This document shows, piece by piece, positions 1-6,786 of a DNA stretch of 16,829 bases. Below the pieces are notes generated by a model, which worked only from the letters and a program-made list of their open reading frames with translations, did no database searches and was not told the origin of the DNA. Each line of letters starts with the position of its first letter. Within the stretch, counting starts at the first letter, position 1. This DNA is from an uncultured Oscillospiraceae bacterium (GTDB lineage: Bacteria; Bacillota; Clostridia; Oscillospirales; Oscillospiraceae), in NCBI GenBank assembly GCA_934561515.1, contig CAKTGM010000035.1:1-16829 (forward strand). The letters run 5' to 3'. The position numbers and the translations under genes were made by a program.

Positions 1-4
1 AGCC

Positions 5-21
5 CTGTGCATATTGCACAG
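5..21. repeat. Perfect inverted repeat CTGTGCA-TAT-TGCACAG
   Basis: Two 7-base arms, CTGTGCA and TGCACAG, flank a 3-base spacer and are followed on the plus strand by five T. It lies in what would be the early transcribed region of the leftward promoter at 97-125. It could be a protein-binding operator or a small hairpin. The stem is too short and too AT-rich to call a terminator with confidence. No known operator was recognised. Confidence 0.35.
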
Positions 22-96
22 TTTTTCATCTGGTGCTTGTCAAAGTTTCGTTGTTTAATTTACAAGGTGCACGCTCCGTTTCGCGGAACAGGTGTT

Positions 97-125
97 ATCT
101 TAGCACCTGCCGCCGCTTTTGTCAA
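97..125 (-). promoter_or_regulatory. Leftward SigA-type promoter for a gene outside the window
   Basis: On the minus strand the sequence reads TTGACA (plus 120-125), a 17-base spacer, then TAAGAT (plus 97-102). This is a perfect -35 and a 5/6 -10 at ideal spacing. Transcription would start near 90 and run left, so the gene it serves lies before position 1. The inverted repeat CAGGTG (89-94) / CACCTG (104-109) brackets the -10 and could be an operator. Confidence 0.6.
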
Positions 126-181
126 CACCTTTTTCAAAGTTTTTTCAATTTATTTTTCAGGCCCTTTTTTCGCCCTGACAG

Positions 182-210
182 AAGACAAATTCTCCGTCCG
201 GTGTTATAAT
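182..210 (+). promoter_or_regulatory. Promoter for the AAA ATPase gene
   Basis: AAGACA (182-187), a 17-base spacer and a perfect TATAAT (205-210) preceded by TGT, an extended -10. Transcription would start near 217, leaving a leader of only about 36 bases that carries GGGAGG (238-243) nine bases before the TTG start at 253. This supports the AAA ATPase as first gene of its transcript. Confidence 0.7.
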
Positions 211-252
211 AAGGTGTCTATCTGCAAATTCACGCCCGGGAGGTGTTCCCTC

Positions 253-2313
253 TTGCAATTTTGCCGCATGAGCGCGACCTTTGGAACGCTCGATCATCGC
301 ACGGTTCAATTTGAAAACGGTCTCAACATCATTGAAGCGCCGAACGAATCGGGCAAGTCCACGCTGCTCGCTTTTCTGCGCGTGATGCTCTACGGCTTTA
401 CGCCCCGCGAGCGCGGCGCTGCCGCCGAGAAGAACCGCTACGCCCCATGGTCGCTTGCGCCGATGCAGGGCACGCTGGCGCTTCGCTGCCGCATGGGCGA
501 GATCACCGTCACGCGCGACACTGTGCGCGCAGGCGACCCGATGGGCCGCTTCTCTGCCGTCTACACCGGCAGCGGTGAAAGCGTTCCCGGTCTCAGCGCC
601 GAGGATCTCGGCGAAACGCTACTTGGCGTCCCGCGCGAGGTCTACGTGCGCAGCGCCTTCATCCGTCAAAGCGGCATGAGCGTTGACGCGAGCGCCGAGC
701 TTGAGCGCCGCATCGCTGCGCTCATCACCACCGGCGAAGAGGGCACATCCTGCACGGGCGCGCTCGCCGTGCTCAAAAAACAGCGCAACGCGCGATGCTA
801 CCACCGCTCCGGCCGCATCCCCGCTCTGGAGGCGGAAATCGACACACTCGGCCGCGCGCTCGACGAGCTGGCGCAGCTTGAGGCGCACCGGCAGGAAGCG
901 GAGGACGCCCTCTGTGCGCTGGACGCAGAGGAACAGTGCCTGCACCAAGCGCTTGCAGCGCACGATGCCTGCGACGCGCAGGAGAAATGCCACGCCGCCG
1001 CGCAAGCCGAAGCCGCCGCAGACGAGGCCGCCCTCGCGCTCGAGCGCGCGCGGCGCGCCATGCAGCTGAGCGCCTGTCCGACGCGCGAAACGCTCGCTCA
1101 GGGACGCACCGCGCTGGACGCCCTCAAGGGCCGCAAGGCCGAGATCGACCGCGCTGCGCTTGCGCGCGAGGATGCCGAAGACGCCCTGCGCGCCTTCGAC
1201 GCGCAGAACACCGCTCCCGCGCTTTCTCCTATTTATTATGTGTGCGCCGCGCTCGGCGCGCTCTCCCTTCTCGCTCTGATCGCCTGTCTTTTCTTGAAGA
1301 CGCGGCCGCTTTATGATATCATATGTTCTTCCGCCGCGGCGATCGGCATTTTTGCGGCCATCCCGCTCCGCGCGCGGCAGCGCAGGGCCTTTGCCGCCTA
1401 TGAGCTCCGCCGCCGCGAGCTGCTGGACGCGCTCCGGAGCGCGAGCGCCGCAAAGGATGCGCTGCTCGCCTCCTACGACGCCGCCGCAGACGCACTGCTC
1501 GCACTTTTTCCCGCCGCCGGCAGCCTCACGCGCGTGAGTGAGTGCATCAACGAAGGAGAGGCGCAGCACGACAAGCTCGACTCACTGCGCCAGCAGGCGC
1601 AGGCAAAGCGCGCGCAGTATGAGCTGCTCGTGCAGCAGCGCCCCGCGCGCCCGATTCCGGATGCGCCCGCCGCCCGTCCCGCGCAGAGCAGGGAAGAACT
1701 CCGCGCGGCGTTATCGGCGCTTTCCGAGCGCCGGCGCGCACTGCAAAGCGAGCTCGACCACACCCTCGGCCGCTGCCGCGCCGTCGGCGAGCGCGAAGCG
1801 CTCGAGGCGCAGCTTGCGCAAAAGCGCGAGGCGCTCTCCCGCTTGCAGGCAGAGTATGACGCCATTACTCTTGCGATGGACGCGCTGCAAAGCGCGAACA
1901 CCGCGCTGCAAAGCCGCTTCTCCCCTGCGCTCAGCCGCCGCGCGGGCGAGCTTTTCTCCCGCCTGACGGACGGCAAGTACGAAAGCGTCCTGCTCGACCG
2001 CGATCTCAGCGCGCAGGCGGGCGAGCGCGGCGAAGCCGTCACGCATGACGCACAGCTCTTGAGCCTTGGCGCGCTCGATCAGCTCTATCTCGCCGTGCGC
2101 CTTGCGATCTGCGAGCGCGTCCTTCCGGACGGCGACCCCATCCCCCTCGTGCTGGACGATGCGCTCGTGCACTTTGACGACGCGCGCTGCCGGAAAGCGC
2201 TCGAGCTTCTTTATGAGGAGAGCAAAACGCGCCAGATCCTGCTCTTCACCTGCCAGCACCGCGAAAGCGCCTTCCTTGCCGGACGCAGCGGCGTCACGGT
2301 TTTGCGCCTGTAA
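253..2313 (+). CDS. SbcC/YhaN-like AAA family ATPase with central membrane hairpin
   Basis: The protein is 686 residues and built like SMC/Rad50/SbcC ATPases. The N-terminal half-site has Walker A APNESGKST (about 29-37). Long Ala/Arg/Glu-rich coiled coils follow. The C-terminal half-site has the signature LSLGALDQ (603-610), Walker B IPLVLDDALVHFDD (630-643) and an H-loop-like TCQHRE. Two hydrophobic segments (about 326-348 and 354-375) interrupt the coiled coil, as in the Bacillus YhaN type, suggesting the coils project from the membrane. The TTG start is chosen because GGGAGG ends nine bases upstream and the resulting N-terminus, MQFCRMSATFG, matches the usual start of this family. ATG at 268 is the alternative, but it would cut into the first strand. 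The usual exonuclease partner (SbcD/YhaO) is not next to it in this window. A DNA repair or nucleic-acid role is inferred from the family. The CmpB-like gene follows after 30 bases with no terminator. Confidence 0.85.
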   Translation: MQFCRMSATFGTLDHRTVQFENGLNIIEAPNESGKSTLLAFLRVMLYGFTPRERGAAAEKNRYAPWSLAPMQGTLALRCRMGEITVTRDTVRAGDPMGRFSAVYTGSGESVPGLSAEDLGETLLGVPREVYVRSAFIRQSGMSVDASAELERRIAALITTGEEGTSCTGALAVLKKQRNARCYHRSGRIPALEAEIDTLGRALDELAQLEAHRQEAEDALCALDAEEQCLHQALAAHDACDAQEKCHAAAQAEAAADEAALALERARRAMQLSACPTRETLAQGRTALDALKGRKAEIDRAALAREDAEDALRAFDAQNTAPALSPIYYVCAALGALSLLALIACLFLKTRPLYDIICSSAAAIGIFAAIPLRARQRRAFAAYELRRRELLDALRSASAAKDALLASYDAAADALLALFPAAGSLTRVSECINEGEAQHDKLDSLRQQAQAKRAQYELLVQQRPARPIPDAPAARPAQSREELRAALSALSERRRALQSELDHTLGRCRAVGEREALEAQLAQKREALSRLQAEYDAITLAMDALQSANTALQSRFSPALSRRAGELFSRLTDGKYESVLLDRDLSAQAGERGEAVTHDAQLLSLGALDQLYLAVRLAICERVLPDGDPIPLVLDDALVHFDDARCRKALELLYEESKTRQILLFTCQHRESAFLAGRSGVTVLRL

Positions 2314-2343
2314 TCCATTCTTTCTGAAAAGGAGAATTCTTTT

Positions 2344-3147
2344 ATGTCCACACTGCAAGCCCTGCTCCTCCCCAGCGACTTCATCGACCTTTGCGAGCTG
2401 TTCCTGCTCTACATCGCCTACAGCGTGCTCGGCTGGTGCGGCGAAATGCTGTACTGCTCCATCCCCAAGGGCCACATCTGCGAAAAGAGGGGCTTTCTCA
2501 ACGGCTTCCTCTGCCCCATCTATGGTCACGGCGCACTGCTCGTGCTCTACTGTCTGCACGGCGGCTTCCGCAACCCGGTGCTGACGTTCATCTTCGGCGC
2601 GATCGTCACATCGATCCTTGAATACTTCACAAGCTGGATCATGGAAAAGCTCTTCCATATGCGCTGGTGGGACTACTCTCATTATAAGTTCCAGATCAAC
2701 GGCCGCGTCTGCCTTTTGAACTCCGCGTGCTTCGGCCTTGCGAGCGTTCTTTTGTGCCATGTTGTGCAGCCGTGGCTCTGGGCGCACATCACAGGTCTCG
2801 GCGCAGCCATCACCGTGCCGCTCGCCTCGTTCATCTTCGGCATTTACCTCATGGACACCATTCTCTCCATCCGCAGCGCCTTCCAGCTCAGCTCTCAGAT
2901 GGGCAAGCTGCGCGAGCTGCAAGCCGAGCTCAAGGACTACGTTGCCGAAAAGCGCGAGGAAAATCAGGAGCGCAAGGCAGAGCGCCGTGCCGAGGTGCGC
3001 GAGCGTGCCCGCGCTCTGCGCGACAGCGCCGATATCTTCGAGCGCCGCCTGCTCCACTCCCACCCCGAGATCCGCAAGGCGCGTGAGGATCTGCTTGCCG
3101 TCATCCGCGCCCGGCTGAACGAGGGCGAGGCCGAGCACAAGGACTGA
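2344..3147 (+). CDS. CmpB-like membrane protein (putative ABC transporter permease family, PF06541)
   Basis: 267 residues. The N-terminal ~175 residues hold about five hydrophobic segments (roughly 13-33, 52-71, 77-98, 122-143, 150-172). They include conserved-looking GWCGEM and CEKRGFLNGFLCPIYG motifs, typical of the family annotated as putative ABC transporter permease/CmpB. The C-terminal ~90 residues are a highly charged Arg/Glu/Lys-rich helix, probably a cytoplasmic coiled coil. AAAAGGAG (2327-2334) lies nine bases before ATG. No ABC ATPase or binding protein is nearby, so 'permease' is a database tradition rather than a demonstrated role. It is probably co-transcribed with the AAA ATPase, which also carries membrane segments and coiled coils. 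True function is unknown. Confidence 0.75.
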   Translation: MSTLQALLLPSDFIDLCELFLLYIAYSVLGWCGEMLYCSIPKGHICEKRGFLNGFLCPIYGHGALLVLYCLHGGFRNPVLTFIFGAIVTSILEYFTSWIMEKLFHMRWWDYSHYKFQINGRVCLLNSACFGLASVLLCHVVQPWLWAHITGLGAAITVPLASFIFGIYLMDTILSIRSAFQLSSQMGKLRELQAELKDYVAEKREENQERKAERRAEVRERARALRDSADIFERRLLHSHPEIRKAREDLLAVIRARLNEGEAEHKD

Positions 3148-3156
3148 GCCCCCCTG

Positions 3157-3185
3157 TTGACTTCGTGTCCCGACTGGTATACACT
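3157..3185 (+). promoter_or_regulatory. Candidate promoter for the Mrp gene
   Basis: TTGACT (3157-3162), a 17-base spacer and TACACT (3180-3185) lie in the 76-base gap before the Mrp gene. No terminator is seen after the CmpB-like gene, so the Mrp gene may be read both from here and by read-through. Confidence 0.5.
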
Positions 3186-3223
3186 GATGCAGAATCCATC
3201 CTTCAAAGGAGATCATAAAAACT

Positions 3224-4060
3224 ATGAGCGAATGTACGCATAACTGCTCCACCTGCGGCGAGAGCTGCTCGGAGCGCACTACGCCGCAGTCGCTGCGCAA
3301 GGCCCCGCACCCGGAAAGCCGCATCGGAAAGGTGTTTGGCGTTGTGTCCGGCAAGGGCGGCGTCGGCAAGTCCATGGTCACAAGCCAGCTTGCCGTCACC
3401 ATGCAGCGCCGCGGCTTCAAGGCCGGCGTGATGGACGCCGACATCACCGGTCCTTCCATCCCCAAGGCCTTCGGCGTGCACGACAAGGCCGTCGGCACGC
3501 AGACGGGGCTCTATCCCTGCGCAAGCCGCACGGGCGTTGAGCTGATGTCCATCAACCTGCTGCTCGAGGATGAAACCGACCCCGTCATCTGGCGCGGCCC
3601 CGTCATCGGCGGCGTTGTCCAGCAGTTCTGGACGGATGTTGTCTGGGATGTCGACTATCTCTTCGTCGATATGCCTCCCGGCACGGGCGACGTGCCGCTG
3701 AGCGTCTTCCAGTCCATCCCGCTCGACGGCATCGTCATCGTCACCTCCCCGCAGGACCTTGTCTCCATGGTCGTTGAAAAGGCCGTGAAGATGGCCGAAA
3801 AGATGGACATCCCCATCGTCGGCCTCGTGGAGAACATGAGCTACGTCTCCTGCCCCGACTGCGGCAGGAAGATCTACCTCTTCGGCGAGGGCAAGAGCGA
3901 GGAGGCCGCCCTGCGCCACTCCCTGCCCCTGCTCGCGCAGATGCCCATCGACCCCGCGCTCGCGTCCCTTGCGGACGAGGGCCACATCGAGGACTTTGAG
4001 GGCGCCTGGCTCTCCCCCGTGGCCGATGCGCTCGAAAAAACCGAAAAGCGCGCCGACTGA
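3224..4060 (+). CDS. Mrp/NBP35 (ApbC) family Fe-S cluster carrier P-loop ATPase
   Basis: 278 residues. The deviant Walker A SGKGGVGKS (42-50) and the motifs MDADITGPSIP (70-80), WRGPVIG (123-129) and VDMPPGTGD (148-156) are diagnostic of the Mrp/Nbp35/ApbC family, which binds and transfers iron-sulfur clusters in the cytoplasm. The C-terminal CPDC (Cys210, Cys213) is the pair that bridges a [4Fe-4S] cluster at the dimer interface in this family. The N-terminus adds Cys4, Cys8, Cys11 and Cys15, resembling the N-terminal cluster of eukaryotic Nbp35 and common in clostridial members. AAAGGAG (3205-3211) precedes ATG by 12 bases, slightly long. The gene ends in a strong terminator shared with the convergent gene. 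Confidence 0.9.
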   Translation: MSECTHNCSTCGESCSERTTPQSLRKAPHPESRIGKVFGVVSGKGGVGKSMVTSQLAVTMQRRGFKAGVMDADITGPSIPKAFGVHDKAVGTQTGLYPCASRTGVELMSINLLLEDETDPVIWRGPVIGGVVQQFWTDVVWDVDYLFVDMPPGTGDVPLSVFQSIPLDGIVIVTSPQDLVSMVVEKAVKMAEKMDIPIVGLVENMSYVSCPDCGRKIYLFGEGKSEEAALRHSLPLLAQMPIDPALASLADEGHIEDFEGAWLSPVADALEKTEKRAD

Positions 4061-4072
4061 CAGAAGAACGCA

Positions 4073-4110
4073 AAAAAGCATCGCATCTCAAATGAGATGC
4101 GATGCTTTTT
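4073..4110. terminator. Bidirectional Rho-independent terminator
   Basis: A perfect 12-bp stem, GCATCGCATCTC (4078-4089) and GAGATGCGATGC (4094-4105), with an AAAT loop, is flanked by A5 on the left and T5 on the right. It therefore works in both directions, between the convergent Mrp (+) and CofE-like (-) genes. Confidence 0.93.
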
Positions 4111-4123
4111 ATTTTCATCCAGC

Positions 4124-5317
4124 TCAGTCGTTGGAGTAGTTGTCGAAGTAGCCCTGGATGTAGACGATGGGCGTGCCCTTGTCGCCGCTGCCGCTCGTAA
4201 GGTCGCAGAGAGAACCGATGAGGTCGGTCAGGCGGCGGGGGGTCGTGCCCTCAGACACCATGTTGCCGACCAGGCTCTCGTCCGTCTTCTCGCGGATGCG
4301 CTCCTCGATGGCCGCCTTGAGCGCCTCGCCCTTGAGATCGCCGAAGTCATTGTCAGCGAGGTACTTGAGCTTGAGCTCGTTGGGCGTACCGACAAGGCCC
4401 TTGGTGTAGCCCGGGGAAACGACGGGGTCCGCCAGCTCCCAGATCTTGCCGACGGGGTCCTTGAACGCGCCGTCGCCGTAGACCATGGCCTCGATGTGCT
4501 TGCCGCTGGCCTTGCACAGCAGTGCGCTGAGCTCCTCGGCGACCACCATGCAGTCGCGCGGGAAGAGCTTGATCGTCTCCTCGGTCGCCTTGTTGGAGCC
4601 GAGCAGGCCGTACTCCTCGTTGTAGCCGCTGCCGTCCACGCTCTTGGTGAGCAGGTCGTCAAGGCCCAGCACGGTCTTCGCGCCGCCTGCCTTCAGCAGA
4701 CGCTTGCTGCGCGCGCGGGTGTGGATATCGCAGGTGATGACGGTGTCGGTGTAGTCGAGCAGCGTCTGCACGCGGTTGCCGAAGAGGACCTCGACCTCGG
4801 CGCCGGCCTCGGTGATGATGCCGGAATAGAAGTCGATGTAGTCAACGCCCGTAAAGGGATGCACCGCCGCGCCGAACTTCTCGCGGAACTGCGCAACCGT
4901 CAGCACGTCGCGGTAGGGGTCGACACCCGCCGCATCGAGCTTGTCCCAGTCGACAAGGCCGTTGCCCACCTCATCGGAGGGGTAGGAGAGCAGCAGCACG
5001 ATCTTCTTGCAGCCCATGGCCATGCCGCGCAGCAGCAGGGAGAAGCGGTTGCGGCTGAGGATGGGGAACGCCACGCCCACGGTGCCGCCGCCGGTCTTCT
5101 CGCGCACATCCTTTGCAATCTGGTCGAGCGTTGCGTAGTTGCCCTGCGCACGCGCCACCACGGACTCCGTGATCGCCACGACGTCGCGGTCGCGCGGCTC
5201 GATGCCCGCTTCCTTCCACGCTTCCACAACAGAAGCAGCGGCGACCTCAGCAATATTGTCCCCTTTGCGGATGATGGGCGCGCGCACACCGCGCGCAACG
5301 GTTCCGATCGTTCTCAT
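4124..5317 (-). CDS. CofE-like protein (coenzyme F420-0:L-glutamate ligase family)
   Basis: 397 residues. The N-terminal half resembles the F420 ligase fold (PF01996). It opens with VRAPIIRKGDN (11-21), followed by GIEPRDRDVVAITESVVARA (38-57) and QGNY (58-61), matching the 'GDD…GL…GDVLVV..K.VSKAEG' pattern of CofE. The C-terminal half, with YGDGAFKDPVGKIWELADP, is longer than archaeal CofE (about 250 residues). Many clostridial genomes carry such ~400-residue proteins under the same name although they are not known to make F420, so the real substrate is probably another acid that receives gamma-linked glutamate. That is inference. The start is fixed by GAAGGAG (plus 5324-5330) six bases upstream. 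It is divergent from a LysR gene, its likely regulator. The alternative is a distant family member with no ligase activity. Confidence 0.65.
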   Translation of the reverse strand: MRTIGTVARGVRAPIIRKGDNIAEVAAASVVEAWKEAGIEPRDRDVVAITESVVARAQGNYATLDQIAKDVREKTGGGTVGVAFPILSRNRFSLLLRGMAMGCKKIVLLLSYPSDEVGNGLVDWDKLDAAGVDPYRDVLTVAQFREKFGAAVHPFTGVDYIDFYSGIITEAGAEVEVLFGNRVQTLLDYTDTVITCDIHTRARSKRLLKAGGAKTVLGLDDLLTKSVDGSGYNEEYGLLGSNKATEETIKLFPRDCMVVAEELSALLCKASGKHIEAMVYGDGAFKDPVGKIWELADPVVSPGYTKGLVGTPNELKLKYLADNDFGDLKGEALKAAIEERIREKTDESLVGNMVSEGTTPRRLTDLIGSLCDLTSGSGDKGTPIVYIQGYFDNYSND

Positions 5318-5391
5318 AGCATTCTCCTTCGATATTAGTATCTTGTCCGGTTGCTGTTCCTATCTGAATCAATGAGCGGAATGACCCACTC

Positions 5392-5420
5392 TTGAAAATC
5401 ACACAGCCCTGTATTATAAT
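5392..5420 (+). promoter_or_regulatory. Promoter for the lysR-type gene
   Basis: TTGAAA (5392-5397), a 17-base spacer and a perfect TATAAT (5415-5420). The start would be near 5427, giving a leader of about 69 bases to the ATG at 5496. It overlaps the divergent promoter at 5413-5441. Confidence 0.7.
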
Positions 5421-5441
5421 CACCCCAGAGCAATAAGTAAA
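5413..5441 (-). promoter_or_regulatory. Promoter for the CofE-like gene, overlapping the lysR promoter
   Basis: Read on the minus strand: TTTACT (plus 5436-5441), a 17-base spacer and TATAAT (plus 5413-5418). The -10 shares four bases with the -10 of the opposing promoter, so polymerase can probably occupy only one at a time. Transcripts would run left through about 90 bases to the ATG at 5317. Confidence 0.6.
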
Positions 5442-5495
5442 GTATCGTTTTTCAATAATAGCCATTACGAATTCTTATGTCAGGAGGAGCAGCCG

Positions 5496-6401
5496 ATGGT
5501 CAAGCTGGAGCTTTACCGCGTTTTCCGCGAGGTGGCCGAGGCCGGAAACATCTCCCTCGCCGCCGAAAATCTCTATCTCTCGCAGTCCGCCGTCAGCCAG
5601 AGCGTCAAGCAGCTCGAGCAGCAGCTCGGCACGCGCCTGTTCCTGCGCTCGCCGCGCGGCGTCACGCTCACCGAGGACGGCCGTCTTCTATTTGAATATG
5701 TGCGCAGCGCCATCGGCCTTCTCGAAACGGGCGAGGACAAGCTCCAGCAGACGCGCACGCTTCAGGCCGGTACGCTCGTGATCGGCGCGAGCGACACGGT
5801 AACGAGCCAGTTCCTCCTGCCTTATCTCGACGGCTTCCACCGCTGCTACCCCAACATCCACATCCGCATCATCAGCGGCCGCAGCTACAAGGTGCTCGGC
5901 CTCCTGCGCGCCGGGCGGGTCGATATCGCCTTTGCAAGCGCGCCGGGCGACGCAGACGATCTCGAGCACGTCCCCTGCCTGCAAACGCACACCTGCTTTG
6001 TCGCTTCGCCGGACTACCCCTGCGACTTTTCCCACGCCCACACGCCCGAGGAAATCGCCGCCTTCCCGCTCATCCTGCTTGAGAAGAAGGCCTCCTCGCG
6101 CACCTATATAGAAAAGTACTTTCTCCAGCGCGGCATCAAGCTCACGCCCGAGATCGAGCTGGGCGCGCGCAGTCTGCTTGTCGACCTCGCCAAGATCGGC
6201 TTCGGCGTTGCGGGCGTCACGCGCGAGTTCGTGCAGAGTGAGCTGGACCGCGGCGAGATCCGCGAGCTTTCGGCCTCGTTCTCCATCCCGCCGCGCAGCG
6301 TGGATCTCTGTATGCTGCGCAGCGTGCCGCCCAGCGCCGCCACGCAGCGTTTTGCGCAGGACCTGCTTGAAAAAATGCAGTCCGCCCCGCATTTTGACTG
6401 A
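5496..6401 (+). CDS. LysR-family transcriptional regulator
   Basis: 301 residues, the usual length for the family. The N-terminal winged helix-turn-helix (about 1-60) includes FREVAEAGNISLAAENLYLS and QSAVSQSVKQLEQQLGTRLF. A linker helix follows, then a LysR substrate-binding domain from about residue 90, beginning GTLVIGASDTVTSQFLLPYL. AGGAGG (5482-5487) lies eight bases before ATG. It is divergent from the CofE-like gene across a 178-base gap with overlapping promoters, the classic layout for a LysR protein that controls its neighbour and itself. It could also act on the symporter units downstream, but these have their own riboswitches. The effector cannot be read from the sequence. No terminator is evident after the stop. 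Confidence 0.92.
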   Translation: MVKLELYRVFREVAEAGNISLAAENLYLSQSAVSQSVKQLEQQLGTRLFLRSPRGVTLTEDGRLLFEYVRSAIGLLETGEDKLQQTRTLQAGTLVIGASDTVTSQFLLPYLDGFHRCYPNIHIRIISGRSYKVLGLLRAGRVDIAFASAPGDADDLEHVPCLQTHTCFVASPDYPCDFSHAHTPEEIAAFPLILLEKKASSRTYIEKYFLQRGIKLTPEIELGARSLLVDLAKIGFGVAGVTREFVQSELDRGEIRELSASFSIPPRSVDLCMLRSVPPSAATQRFAQDLLEKMQSAPHFD

Positions 6402-6402
6402 A

Positions 6403-6426
6403 CATTTGCAGCTTTCCCGTCATTTT
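6403..6426 (+). repeat. Shared upstream element, copy 1
   Basis: CATTTGCAGCTTTCCCGTCATTTT matches 8275-8299 at 22 of 24 positions with one single-base gap. It starts two bases after the LysR stop codon and 48 bases before the -35 of the first glycine riboswitch. It may be an operator or the left edge of a duplicated block. Confidence 0.45.
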
Positions 6427-6474
6427 GTACGATATTCCGCATCCCCCCGCCCGTTTTCTTCCCAAATACTTCCA

Positions 6475-6503
6475 TTGATTTCTTTTCGCCTCCATGGTAT
6501 CCT
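6475..6503 (+). promoter_or_regulatory. Promoter of the first glycine riboswitch
   Basis: TTGATT (6475-6480), a 17-base spacer and TATCCT (6498-6503). The start would fall at the GGG of 6508-6510, just before GCTGAAACAAGCGA, the sequence that also opens the second riboswitch transcript. Confidence 0.6.
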
Positions 6504-6507
6504 GTTC

Positions 6508-6660
6508 GGGCTGAAACAAGCGAAGATACACGGTTTTCAGGATCTTTTTTGAAACTGAACGCTACGAAAACTCTGGAGAACTCATTCAGTTGGGTGCCGA
6601 AGGGGCAACGCCTTGACCGAAAAATGTTAAGGCCGAATCTCTCAGGCAAAGGGACGGAGA
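6508..6660 (+). promoter_or_regulatory. Glycine riboswitch (single aptamer) of the first AGCS symporter
   Basis: The aptamer spans 6571-6659. P1 is CTCTG (6571-6575) with CGGAG (6655-6659). GAGA (6576-6579) pairs with the TCTC of AATCTCTCAGGC. ACTCA (6580-6584) pairs with TGGGT (6591-6595). The glycine core is GCCGAAGGGGCAA (6596-6608), then GCCTTGAC and GTTAAGGC form the next arm. The conserved 3' part is AATCTCTCAGGCAAAGGGAC. Only one core is present, so this is a singlet rather than the common tandem form. The 60-base leader 6508-6570 begins with GCTGAAACAAGCGA and may hold a degenerate ('ghost') aptamer. An intrinsic terminator follows at 6714-6754, so control is by transcription termination. 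Whether glycine turns the gene on or off cannot be decided from the sequence alone. Confidence 0.93.
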
Positions 6661-6713
6661 CAATGCCGGCACAGCGCCGATTCTTCCGCCGTTCGTTTCT
6701 CCCTTTGTTTTTT

Positions 6714-6754
6714 AAGCTGCCGATCTTCTGTTTTGATCGGCAGCTTTCTTTTTT
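6714..6754 (+). terminator. Riboswitch-controlled intrinsic terminator, unit 1
   Basis: AAGCTGCCGATC (6714-6725) and GATCGGCAGCTT (6735-6746) form a perfect 12-bp stem with a 9-base loop, followed by TCTTTTTT. It lies between the glycine aptamer and the symporter start, so it is the expression platform. An ATG at 6733 inside its loop has no ribosome binding site and is not the gene start. Confidence 0.92.
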
Positions 6755-6786
6755 CGCCATTCTTTTTTCAATCAAGGGAGAACAAT

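Noticed and set aside
1711..3498. Long open frame on the minus strand (595 codons) across the AAA, CmpB-like and Mrp genes
   Set aside because: It spans three well-supported genes on the other strand, has no ribosome binding site and no family motif. GC-rich third positions leave few stops in the opposite frame.
4097..5338. 413-codon plus-strand frame opposite the CofE-like gene
   Set aside because: It begins inside the bidirectional terminator and lacks a ribosome binding site; the minus-strand gene has clear family motifs.
6508..6570. A second full glycine aptamer upstream of each core, making a tandem riboswitch
   Set aside because: The GCCGAAGG-GCAA core and the AATCTCTCAGG segment occur only once per leader. 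At most a degenerate remnant is present.
6733..6786. Longer N-terminus for symporter 1 starting at ATG 6733
   Set aside because: That ATG is in the loop of the riboswitch terminator and lacks a ribosome binding site; ATG 6787 has AAGGGAG at proper distance.
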